Positions 7,160-14,038 of a stretch of DNA of 14,038 bases are shown one piece after another (the stretch's first letter is position 1; each line of letters starts with the position of its first letter). Location of the stretch: contig JALWJP010000099.1 in NCBI GenBank assembly GCA_026997215.1, positions 324-14,361 of the forward strand, written 5' to 3'. The notes under the pieces are model-generated. The model searched no databases, was not told where the DNA came from, and was given only the letters and a program-made list of their open reading frames with translations. The DNA is from Nanobdellati archaeon. GTDB lineage: Archaea > EX4484-52 > JAADEF01. Position numbers and translations under genes: made by a program.

Positions 7160-8106
7160 TTCACCCAATAAAATATGCTGAGCATATAAGAAAAATAAAT
7201 AAGCAATAGCATATAACCTTCATATTTACTTACTTCTCTATCTTGCGTCATCATAAAAAATAACAAAGTACTGCCTACAACATAAGGAATCAAAATCCTT
7301 GTCACAAAAGGAGTAAATGTTAAAGGTGTTATTAGTGCTCCAATAGCTAACACTACAAAAACATTGAATATGTTAGAACCCATTATATCTCCTAACAACA
7401 TATCGAATTTCTTTTTTCTTGCTGCTTGCAATCCCACGGATAATTCAGGTAAAGAAGTGCCTAAAGCCAAAGTAGTTGCAGAGATAACACTTTCTGAAAC
7501 ATGCAAATACCTTGCCAAAAGAATCAAACTTTCGACTACAAACTTAGATCCTAAATAAATCATTAAAAGAGAGATAACGAGTTTTATAATTTCATTTATC
7601 AATTTTATATTTTTCTTTTTCTCAATAAGTTTTTCTAAATTGTCCTTCAATTCTTTACGTGAACCATAAATATATTCCATGTAGAAAAAATAACCCAATA
7701 AAGCAATAATACCATCCAACCAATTAAATACACCATCTATACCCAAAAACACTACTAGAAGAATAGAAGAAAACATAACAGGTAAATCAATATTAAGAAG
7801 ATTCATATTAGATTTTGTGTTTTTAATAAATAAAGCACTAACACCTAAGATAAGCAATATATTAGCTATATTAGAGCCAAATACATTCCCTAAAATTATA
7901 CCTTCTGCCTTTTCCAATCCTGCTATTATACTAGTTGCGAGTTCGGGTAAAGAAGTACCTACACTCACTATAGTTATGCCTATTGCGAATTCCGAAATAC
8001 CTAATTTAATACCTATTTTTTCTGCCGCGAATGTAAATATATCCGCTCCTTTTAATAAAATTAATAAAGCAACAATAAAAATTACTATAGCTAATATTAC
8101 ACCCAT
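7156..8106 (-). CDS. CaCA-family sodium(or proton)/calcium exchanger
   Basis: A 316-residue polytopic membrane protein of the cation/calcium antiporter superfamily, close in size to the archaeal NCX_Mj type. Two inverted-topology halves each carry an alpha repeat. The first is GTSLPELATSI (about 50-60, Glu55) with GNVFGSN (about 73-79). The second is GTSLPELSVGL (about 216-226, Glu221) with GDIMGSN downstream. A hydrophilic Lys-rich loop (about 150-168, ELKDNLEKLIEKKKN) separates the halves. Roughly ten membrane helices are expected. Members expel calcium in exchange for sodium or protons; which ion is used here is inferred only from family. The gene begins 33 bp after gyrB with its own A/T-rich box overlapping the gyrB stop, and ends in an ATGA overlap with trmI. 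Confidence 0.92.
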   Translation of the reverse strand: MGVILAIVIFIVALLILLKGADIFTFAAEKIGIKLGISEFAIGITIVSVGTSLPELATSIIAGLEKAEGIILGNVFGSNIANILLILGVSALFIKNTKSNMNLLNIDLPVMFSSILLVVFLGIDGVFNWLDGIIALLGYFFYMEYIYGSRKELKDNLEKLIEKKKNIKLINEIIKLVISLLMIYLGSKFVVESLILLARYLHVSESVISATTLALGTSLPELSVGLQAARKKKFDMLLGDIMGSNIFNVFVVLAIGALITPLTFTPFVTRILIPYVVGSTLLFFMMTQDREVSKYEGYMLLLIYFSYMLSIFYWVK

Positions 8107-8127
8107 AGTGTTTATTAGATCAGAACA

Positions 8128-8147
8128 TTATAAATATTTTTATATAT
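8128..8147 (-). promoter_or_regulatory. TATA-like box for the exchanger-trmI pair
   Basis: Minus-strand A/T-only sequence (ATATATAAAAATATTTATAA) overlaps the gyrB stop codon. Its centre is about 26-32 bp before the exchanger ATG at 8106, and no Shine-Dalgarno is seen, so a leaderless mRNA is plausible. Confidence 0.4.
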
Positions 8148-10038
8148 CTAACTCTTCTCTTTGCAATTCTTTTGCATGTGTCATAATAAATTCCTTGCGA
8201 GGTTCTACTTTTTCCCCCATAAGAAGACTAAATATCTCTTCTGCTTCCATCGCATCTTCTATAGTTATTTTCTTAAGATACCTATTCTGAGGGTTCATAG
8301 TTGTTTCCCATAACTGATCAGGATTCATTTCTCCTAAACCCTTATATCTTTGGATTTCGTAAGATCTACCCTTTAACTTATCAATAATCTCATCTTTTTC
8401 TTCATCACTATAAGCATAATAAATCTCTTTACCTGCTTTTATCTTATAAAGAGGAGGTAGAGCCACATAAATATGGCCATGTTCTATAAGTTCTCTCATA
8501 TATCTATAAAAGAATGTTAAGAGCAAAGACCTTATATGTGCTCCGTCCACATCAGCATCAGTCATTATTATAATTTTACCATACCTTAATTTAGAAATAT
8601 CAAAATTATCCCCGATTCCTGTACCTATAGCAGCAATCAAAGCTTTAATTTCTTCATTTTTCAAAACCTTTATCATATTAGCCTTTTCTACATTAATTAT
8701 TTTTCCCTTTAAAGGTAAGACTGCTTGAATATATCTATCCCGTGCAAGTTTTGCAGAACCACCAGCACTTTCTCCTTCAACAATAAACAATTCAGTTTTC
8801 GATGCATCCTTTTCCGAACAATCCGCTAATTTTCCAGGCAAAGTAGTTGTTTCTAAAGCAGATTTTCTTTTAACTAATTCCCTTGCTTTTTTTGCTGCAA
8901 TTCTTGCTTGAGCTGCCTTTTCTATACGAGAAGCAATTATCTTTAACACTTTAGGATTTTCTTCAAAATAGACATTTAATTTTTCAACGCTAATAGCATA
9001 AACTATTTGTTTAGCAATACTCGTCCCTAATTTAGTCTTAGTTTGACCCTCAAACTGAGGTTGAGGCAATTTTAATGAAACGACTGCAATAAGTCCTTCT
9101 TTTATATCTTCTATGTCTATCTCTACTGCTGACTTTATTAATTTTTCTTTGGAAATTCTGTCCCGTAGTACGCGGGAAAGAGCATTAAAAAAACCTGATA
9201 AATGCGTTCCCCCTTCCACAGTATGAATGTTATTAACATAACCTTTGATTATTTTTACATCTTCCTCTACATACCTCATAGCTATGTCCACAAAAGTCTC
9301 ATCTTTCTTTCCACTAAAAGATATAACAGGTGTAAGAGGTGTCTTGTATTTACTCAATTCCTCAACCAATTCCTCAATACCTCTTTCGAATCTAAAAACA
9401 TATTCTCGTTGAGTTTCTTCATTATACAAAGTAATAGTCACATAAGGATTAAGGTAAGCTAATTCTTTTAATCTCCCTTTAACATATTTTTCATCAAATT
9501 TATTAATCTCAAAAATAGTATTATCCGGCTTGAAATGTATGATTGTTCCGGTTTCTCGAGTCTCTCCTATAACCTCCAAATCTTTAACTTTTTTACCACC
9601 TTTCTCAAAACGCATATGCCAAATCTTTCCTTCTCTTTTAACCTTCACATCCAAAAACTCGCTTAAAGCATTTACTACGCTAATACCTACGCCATGTAAA
9701 CCTCCTGAAACTTTATAGGTCTTACTATCAAACTTACCTCCTGCATGTAATTTAGTGAGTACTAATTCAAGTGCGGAAATTTTATATTGAGGATGTATAT
9801 CCACAGGTATACCTCTACCATCATCTTCTACTACCACACTTCCATCTTTTTTCAACGTAACCTTTATATTTTTAGCATACCCTGCTAATGCCTCATCTAT
9901 CGCATTATCTACCACTTCCCAAAGAAGATGATGAAATCCTTTAAAACCTGTATCTCCTATATACATTGCAGGTCTCTTTCTTACTGCTTCCAGTCCTTCC
10001 AGAACTTTAATATCTTCTGCTTTATATTCTTCAGGCAT
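8140..10038 (-). CDS. gyrB: DNA gyrase subunit B
   Basis: A 632-residue type IIA topoisomerase ATPase subunit; with GyrA it introduces negative supercoils. The GHKL ATPase is complete: WEVVDNAIDEALAG (Glu41 as general base, Asn45 for magnesium), DDGRGIP and GGLHGVGISVVNALS. The transducer domain follows. The TOPRIM domain has the invariant EGESAGG (about 420-427) and TDADVDGAHI (about 492-501). The C-terminal signature YKGLGEMNPDQLW is also present. Length matches the usual GyrB of about 640 residues without the extra insertion of the Escherichia coli protein. The sequence is bacterial-type, as expected for the gyrase that archaea acquired by transfer. gyrA is not adjacent on either side, unlike the common gyrB-gyrA pair. 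The ATG at 10038 lacks a Shine-Dalgarno but has a TATA box centred about 26 bp upstream. Confidence 0.97.
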   Translation of the reverse strand: MPEEYKAEDIKVLEGLEAVRKRPAMYIGDTGFKGFHHLLWEVVDNAIDEALAGYAKNIKVTLKKDGSVVVEDDGRGIPVDIHPQYKISALELVLTKLHAGGKFDSKTYKVSGGLHGVGISVVNALSEFLDVKVKREGKIWHMRFEKGGKKVKDLEVIGETRETGTIIHFKPDNTIFEINKFDEKYVKGRLKELAYLNPYVTITLYNEETQREYVFRFERGIEELVEELSKYKTPLTPVISFSGKKDETFVDIAMRYVEEDVKIIKGYVNNIHTVEGGTHLSGFFNALSRVLRDRISKEKLIKSAVEIDIEDIKEGLIAVVSLKLPQPQFEGQTKTKLGTSIAKQIVYAISVEKLNVYFEENPKVLKIIASRIEKAAQARIAAKKARELVKRKSALETTTLPGKLADCSEKDASKTELFIVEGESAGGSAKLARDRYIQAVLPLKGKIINVEKANMIKVLKNEEIKALIAAIGTGIGDNFDISKLRYGKIIIMTDADVDGAHIRSLLLTFFYRYMRELIEHGHIYVALPPLYKIKAGKEIYYAYSDEEKDEIIDKLKGRSYEIQRYKGLGEMNPDQLWETTMNPQNRYLKKITIEDAMEAEEIFSLLMGEKVEPRKEFIMTHAKELQREELDI

Positions 10039-10058
10039 ATAAAGTGTGAGAAATTAAA

Positions 10059-10068
10059 TCTTTAAATA
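10059..10068 (-). promoter_or_regulatory. TATA box of gyrB
   Basis: TATTTAAAGA on the minus strand, with TTTAAA at 10061-10066 centred 26 bp before the gyrB ATG. It lies in the 43-bp gap after the EndoQ stop. The spacing predicts a leaderless gyrB mRNA, so gyrB can be transcribed separately from the upstream psmB-aCPSF1-EndoQ genes. Confidence 0.55.
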
Positions 10069-10081
10069 GGTAATGCTTAAT

Positions 10082-11326
10082 TTAGCTAAAAAGAGTAGCT
10101 TGTTTAATTTTATTCTCTGGTTTATATTCATTATTTAATATGACTTTACCATACTCTCCATCATATCCGGGAATAACTTTAATCATTCCTTCTCTATTTT
10201 TTCTTATTAGTTCCACCAAATTCTCGTCATCAACACGCTTTTTTAGATTCTCATAGGGCTCATATAGCAATACATTATACTCATTACCAAAATGTTTTAT
10301 AAGACTATCATATATGCTCCAAATCTTTTTGGAGTTAATGGATACTTTATAATAAGCAGAAAGTATCTCATGTAAAGGTAAAACCTTGAAATATTTCTGT
10401 GAATGATGGTTATGTTGAAGATCTTTAATATCTCCTAATTCGTAGACTCTATGTAAAACACCTAATGTTAATGGCTTACCACATACAGGACAAAGATTAT
10501 CCATTTGTATCGCTTTTTCAGGATCAACACTAAAACCGCACTTTCTATGGCCATCAAAATGATATTTACCATAAGAGGGATCAACTTCTATGGTTGTTAA
10601 ATCTTTAGATTTAACTTTCTCAAAAATTGCATCAAAACTTAAAACATCTAATTCAAAGATATTGGCTTCCCTTCCTAATCTCCATGGCCAATAAGAATGA
10701 GAATCCGAGTTAGACATCAAAGATAAATTACGAGTCTCTTCAACCATCCCATTCATTAAAGGATCGCTACTTAATCCTGTCTCTATAGCAAAAATTAACT
10801 TAGATTTATCTCCTAAGCATTCTTTAATACTATTAAATCCTGATTTAGATCCGTAGATACCGAACCAAGGAGTCCATGCATGAGCAGGTACAACATGTAT
10901 GTCTTTCCCTAAACCAATGCTCTCCAAAAGATCCATCATCTCAATACATGAAAGTTGCAAAGAAGGTCTCCCATCCTCTTTAAGATTACTATATTTAGAA
11001 AAAATATCGTTAATTTGATCCACCACTTCTAATGTTTTCGCATAAATAATATTATGAACTTGTCTTCTTTTGCTATCGTGCTCAAACACATTGTTAACTT
11101 CTGTTTGAAGCATAAACTTCATGTCATTATATTCATAAATGCCTTCTCCTATATCTATTAATTTATTTTTTAATTCTTTAAGCCATTCAGGATGTGTGAA
11201 ATCTCCGGTGCCTAAAAGATTCAAACCCTTTATTTTACCCCAGTGGGAAAGATTATCCAAATCCATGTTTTTTGAAGTTGCTCTGCTATACTTAGAATGT
11301 AAATGTAAATCAGCAATAACTCTCAT
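10082..11326 (-). CDS. Endonuclease Q (PHP-domain nuclease for deaminated DNA bases)
   Basis: A 414-residue protein from the ATG at 11326. The PHP metal sites are all visible: DLHLHSKYS (6-14), GTGDFTH (39-45), a TEVNNVFEHD segment, HNI, the HAWTPWFG motif, ETGLSSDP and SNSDSHS (about 205-212). After these come the family-typical segment EVDPSYGKYHFDGHRKCGFS and a CPVCGKPLTLGVLHRVYEL zinc-binding region (about 277-296). EndoQ nicks DNA 5' of deaminated bases such as uracil and hypoxanthine and also abasic sites. The C-terminal KIKQATLFS resembles a truncated PCNA-interacting (PIP) box. Ten more in-frame residues lie upstream (to 11356), but they overlap the aCPSF1 end. The ATG sits in TAATG with the aCPSF1 stop, behind GAGGTTGAGG, which supports translational coupling. 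The related bacterial YqxK group is the alternative annotation. Confidence 0.88.
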   Translation of the reverse strand: MRVIADLHLHSKYSRATSKNMDLDNLSHWGKIKGLNLLGTGDFTHPEWLKELKNKLIDIGEGIYEYNDMKFMLQTEVNNVFEHDSKRRQVHNIIYAKTLEVVDQINDIFSKYSNLKEDGRPSLQLSCIEMMDLLESIGLGKDIHVVPAHAWTPWFGIYGSKSGFNSIKECLGDKSKLIFAIETGLSSDPLMNGMVEETRNLSLMSNSDSHSYWPWRLGREANIFELDVLSFDAIFEKVKSKDLTTIEVDPSYGKYHFDGHRKCGFSVDPEKAIQMDNLCPVCGKPLTLGVLHRVYELGDIKDLQHNHHSQKYFKVLPLHEILSAYYKVSINSKKIWSIYDSLIKHFGNEYNVLLYEPYENLKKRVDDENLVELIRKNREGMIKVIPGYDGEYGKVILNNEYKPENKIKQATLFS

Positions 11327-13227
11327 TACCTCAACCTCACACTTTCTAAATTCCAAGGAACTGATGTTTCCATTTTGAAAAGTTTATTGGCTGCAGAAGC
11401 CAATTCAAAACTTTTCTTGGGTTCTCCATGATTTATTATAAGTTTTTTAGGCTTTGATGTTAAATTACCTAAATAAGCCAATAATTGTCTTCTATCACTA
11501 TGTCCTGAAAAACCTTCAACAGTTTCTACTCTCATTTTAATATCTATAGCATGGGTTTTCCCTTCTCTATCCGTTAAGGAAACTTCTTTTATACCTTTTT
11601 GAATTTTTGAACCTAGTGTTCCTTGCGCCTGATACCCTATGAATATTAGCGTATTTTTCTCATCCACTGCTAAATGCTTAAAATATTCTAAAACAGGACC
11701 ACCATTCATCATTCCTGCAGTAGCAAGAATAATGCTTGGGTCACCTTCATCAATAACATTTTTCCTATCTGTAGGATTTTTGATCTCAATAAACATTTCA
11801 TCGGCAAAAGGATTATAGCCATAATGCAATATTTGTCTCTGTAATGCACGAGAAAGATATTCTGGATAAGTAGTATGAATAGCTGTTGCATCCCAGATCA
11901 TACCATCTAAATAAACAGGTATGTTAAAATCAGGATTCTGTTGTTTATAATTTGCTAATACCACCATAACCTCTTGACTTCGCCCTACTGAGAAAACAGG
12001 AATTAAAACTTTCCCTTTATTTTCTATAGTCTCATTAATTACTTTAATTAAATTTTCTTCTGCCTCTCTCAAAGGAGGTAATATATCGCTTTTACCTCCG
12101 TAAGTACTTTCTATAACCATACTTTCAACTCTAGAATATTGAGTAAAAGCTGGCTCTAACATGCGAGTAGGACCAAATTTTATATCACCTGTATAAACTA
12201 AATTATGATATCCTTCTCCTATATGTAAGTGAACTGAGGCACTTCCCAAAATATGACCTGCATTTTGGAAAGTTAGACGCATATCAGGAGTAATATCAAA
12301 CACCTCTCCATAATCTAAAGTTATAGAGTGACGTAGTGCTTGTTTTATACCTTTGGAAGTGTAAGGTGGAGATTCTCCGGTTTTATGAGACACATCTATA
12401 TAATCTAGTTGTAAAAGGACCATTAAATCACGAGTAGGTTCGGTTAAATAAAGCGGACCTTTATAACCATACTCGTACAATAAAGGTATCATACCGCAGT
12501 GATCCATATGAGCATGAGTAAGAACAATAGCATCCAAATTATCTATAAGAAATTCTGGTGCATCAGTGTGAGGGAATTTATTAGAAGCACTCATACCTGC
12601 TCCAAAATCCAATAAGACACGAGATGTTTTGGTTTGTAAAAGTAAAGCGGACCTTCCTACTTCTCTAAATGCTCCAAGAGCAGTTAATCTCACCCATCCT
12701 ACGCTTTTTCCTCCTTTTTTAAGTTGAATCTTTTCCCCTATTTTCTCTAGAAACTTTTTACGATAAGCTCTTTCTTCATGAATGATCTCTCTAGCTTTAT
12801 TAACTACTGCAGAAGGTATAAGAGGCACTCTTACTATTTCAACATACCAATTAGTTTTTTCTCTTAATGCTTTACTTAATTCCCCGTCTTTACCAATAGC
12901 CACACCAGGTTTCTTCGCAAAAATTATCATTTTACTAAACTCTGGTTCAAAAAGAATCTCTTTAACCTCTGCCTCCTCAGGTATCAACTCCAATGCTATT
13001 TTTTTTGCTTCTTCAGGCGGCAATAAAATAGAAGGATCAGGTCTTACATGAATGCGTTTTCTTAATATTCTAGTTAATTCTTTAAGTTTTGGCGTGCCCT
13101 CTAAGAAGAACTTCTTATTCTTTGTATAAATAACAAGATCTGGACCTTCAAATACTAGTTTGAAAGGTTTAGCTTCTTTGGGTATCATCTCTTTTACATT
13201 CTCTAAACTCATTTCGTCGTTCTCCAT
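11326..13227 (-). CDS. fttA: aCPSF1 / FttA, KH-domain beta-CASP ribonuclease and transcription terminator
   Basis: A 633-residue metallo-beta-lactamase/beta-CASP nuclease, the archaeal homologue of CPSF73 that cleaves U-rich nascent RNA 3' ends and releases RNA polymerase. The N-terminal part (about 1-150) is the KH module, with the AIGKDGE loop near residue 113 for RNA binding. The metallo-beta-lactamase core carries HAHMDHCG (about 237-244), the GHILGSAS region and GDIKFGPTRML. The beta-CASP insert has ESTYGG, SVGRSQEVM and TAGMMNGGP; the C-terminus has SGHSDRRQL (about 576) and INHGEP, completing the zinc ligands. Length matches the family. The start ATG has GGATGA upstream. It follows psmB by 46 bp in the same direction, an adjacency I recall from other archaea, and is coupled by TAATG to EndoQ. 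Confidence 0.95.
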   Translation of the reverse strand: MENDEMSLENVKEMIPKEAKPFKLVFEGPDLVIYTKNKKFFLEGTPKLKELTRILRKRIHVRPDPSILLPPEEAKKIALELIPEEAEVKEILFEPEFSKMIIFAKKPGVAIGKDGELSKALREKTNWYVEIVRVPLIPSAVVNKAREIIHEERAYRKKFLEKIGEKIQLKKGGKSVGWVRLTALGAFREVGRSALLLQTKTSRVLLDFGAGMSASNKFPHTDAPEFLIDNLDAIVLTHAHMDHCGMIPLLYEYGYKGPLYLTEPTRDLMVLLQLDYIDVSHKTGESPPYTSKGIKQALRHSITLDYGEVFDITPDMRLTFQNAGHILGSASVHLHIGEGYHNLVYTGDIKFGPTRMLEPAFTQYSRVESMVIESTYGGKSDILPPLREAEENLIKVINETIENKGKVLIPVFSVGRSQEVMVVLANYKQQNPDFNIPVYLDGMIWDATAIHTTYPEYLSRALQRQILHYGYNPFADEMFIEIKNPTDRKNVIDEGDPSIILATAGMMNGGPVLEYFKHLAVDEKNTLIFIGYQAQGTLGSKIQKGIKEVSLTDREGKTHAIDIKMRVETVEGFSGHSDRRQLLAYLGNLTSKPKKLIINHGEPKKSFELASAANKLFKMETSVPWNLESVRLR

Positions 13228-13257
13228 TATTTCATCCTTCTAAAATTATACAAATAT

Positions 13258-13271
13258 GGAAAGAAAAATAA
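13258..13271 (-). terminator. U-rich tract after psmB
   Basis: On the minus strand the sequence right after the psmB stop reads TTATTTTTCTTTCC. Such U-rich stretches terminate archaeal transcription and are the type of site FttA favours. It could give partial termination between psmB and aCPSF1. Only composition supports it. Confidence 0.3.
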
Positions 13272-13273
13272 GT

Positions 13274-13927
13274 TTACTTAACCAATTTAGAAAGTATTGC
13301 ATTTACTTCTTCCTTAGGTAATCTCCTAAAACCTTTTTTATCCATTATAGCTACATCTATACCTTTACCACCGCTGGCAGAATCTCTTTCTGTTGCTGCC
13401 TTAACAGCCCTCACTGCTAATTCTATAGCCTCCTTCTCATTCATACCTGGTTTATAATCATCCTCCAAAACACCCACAGCAATAACAGATCCTGATCCAC
13501 TAAAAGTATATTCAGAAGCTTCATCTATGCCTCCTGCTGCATCAATACTAAAAAGTCTTGGTTGAGTATCATAACCGCCTACAATAAGTTGAACAAGTTC
13601 TGGAACAAAACTTTTATAGGAAGATCTTAATATGTTGGCTAATAAAGTAGCTGCTGCACGTACAGTTACATGGTCGTGCTCGTATTTATATAACTCTAAT
13701 TCTGCCCTTAATAATCGAATCATGGCTTGAGCATCACCAACACTACCTGCAATAGTCATGCCTATCGCATCTATGACATGATGTACTTTCTCTGCTTCTT
13801 TGGATGCAACCAAATAACCCATAGTAGCCTTTTTATCAGCTGCAAGAATCACGCCATCTTTATATATTAAACCTACTGTCGTTGTTCCTGTCTTTAACCT
13901 GGAATCTTCTAAATTGATAAAAACCAC
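13274..13927 (-). CDS. psmB: Proteasome beta subunit (catalytic)
   Basis: A 217-residue precursor of the catalytic ring subunit of the archaeal 20S proteasome. A 14-residue propeptide ends in Gly14, and autocleavage would expose Thr15 as the N-terminal nucleophile (TTTVGL). Asp31 and Lys47 occupy the Asp17 and Lys33 positions of the catalytic set, and the RDSASGGKGID segment supplies the conserved Asp and Ser, so the site is complete. The start is odd. The in-frame first codon is GTG at 13927, yet the only good Shine-Dalgarno, GAGGTGG (13924-13930), overlaps it instead of preceding it. No ATG lies in the propeptide after it. Either this mRNA is read without that motif, or a non-ATG codon about five bases after it (ATC at 13918) is used. 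The protein after the propeptide would be the same. Confidence 0.96.
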   Translation of the reverse strand: MVFINLEDSRLKTGTTTVGLIYKDGVILAADKKATMGYLVASKEAEKVHHVIDAIGMTIAGSVGDAQAMIRLLRAELELYKYEHDHVTVRAAATLLANILRSSYKSFVPELVQLIVGGYDTQPRLFSIDAAGGIDEASEYTFSGSGSVIAVGVLEDDYKPGMNEKEAIELAVRAVKAATERDSASGGKGIDVAIMDKKGFRRLPKEEVNAILSKLVK

Positions 13928-13967
13928 CTCAGAATTCCAAATAATTACTTAACCTTATTTTATGCCG

Positions 13968-13979
13968 ATAATTTTAAAA
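13968..13979 (-). promoter_or_regulatory. TATA-like box upstream of psmB
   Basis: TTTTAAAATTAT on the minus strand, centred 46 bp before the psmB GTG. Transcription starting about 26 bp downstream, near 13947, would give a leader of about 20 bases containing the GAGGTGG motif. This is the likely promoter for psmB and possibly for aCPSF1 and EndoQ. Confidence 0.4.
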
Positions 13980-14007
13980 GTTTTTATATTTTTTAACCAT
14001 AACATGT

Positions 14008-14023
14008 ATGTGAAATATCACAT
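14008..14023. repeat. Short inverted repeat near the right edge
   Basis: ATGTGA, four-base spacer AATA, TCACAT: a perfect 6-bp inverted repeat about 80 bp upstream of psmB. On the plus strand it is followed by a pyrimidine-rich tail (CCTTTTCTCTTT). It could be an operator or a weak hairpin; no gene is visible between psmB and the window end. Confidence 0.35.
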
Positions 14024-14038
14024 CCTTTTCTCTTTACC

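Noticed and set aside
7817..8290. Plus-strand reading frame of 157 codons across the exchanger and gyrB ends
   Set aside because: It is antisense to two conserved genes, has no family match and crosses a promoter region; it is a shadow of the minus-strand genes.
8140..10038. ParE or topoisomerase VI B subunit in place of GyrB
   Set aside because: The TOPRIM motifs and the YKGLGEMNPDQLW signature belong to GyrB/ParE and not to topoisomerase VI B. Archaea are known for gyrase rather than topoisomerase IV, so GyrB is preferred.
11709..11891. Second minus-strand frame inside aCPSF1
   Set aside because: It overlaps the conserved beta-CASP region in another frame and shows no motif; no evidence for a frameshift in the main gene, which is full length.
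13228..13273. Separate promoter for aCPSF1
   Set aside because: A/T-rich boxes exist in the 46-bp gap, but none is spaced clearly relative to the start and its Shine-Dalgarno; co-transcription with psmB explains it as well.

Overview
The window is a compact, AT-rich archaeal chromosome segment; sampled coding lines are roughly 30% GC. The archaeal assignment rests on four gene products: a proteasome beta subunit with a short propeptide, the KH/beta-CASP transcription-termination nuclease aCPSF1 (FttA), an EndoQ-type PHP endonuclease and an archaeal-style tRNA m1A methyltransferase. TATA-like boxes about 26 bp upstream of several starts and GGTG-type Shine-Dalgarno motifs agree with this. A bacterial-type GyrB is also present, as in many euryarchaea and DPANN lineages. 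I cannot name the lineage from the sequence alone.

Left part (1-5.8 kb), a cell-surface block. A small membrane protein with an HELGH zinc-protease motif (M50-like) runs rightward and overlaps, tail to tail, a leftward two-gene operon. That operon encodes a probable lipoprotein followed by a large secreted protein with four PKD domains. The last two PKD domains are nearly identical at DNA level (288-bp period, two synonymous differences).

Middle part (5.8-6.5 kb), an RNA locus. A tRNA-Ile(GAT) gene lies on the minus strand. Next to its 3' end is a GC-rich tandem duplication of about 69 bp whose copies fold into hairpins with compensatory differences. This is the least explained element of the window and may be a structured RNA or a palindromic mobile repeat. 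A ribbon-helix-helix regulator is read divergently from the tRNA.

Right part (6.4-14 kb), a housekeeping block read entirely leftward. In transcription order it holds psmB (proteasome beta), aCPSF1/FttA, EndoQ (coupled to aCPSF1 through TAATG), gyrB with its own leaderless-type promoter, a CaCA cation/calcium exchanger, and TrmI (coupled to the exchanger through ATGA). These genes cover protein turnover, transcription termination, DNA repair, DNA supercoiling, ion homeostasis and tRNA modification. gyrA is not in the window on either side of gyrB.
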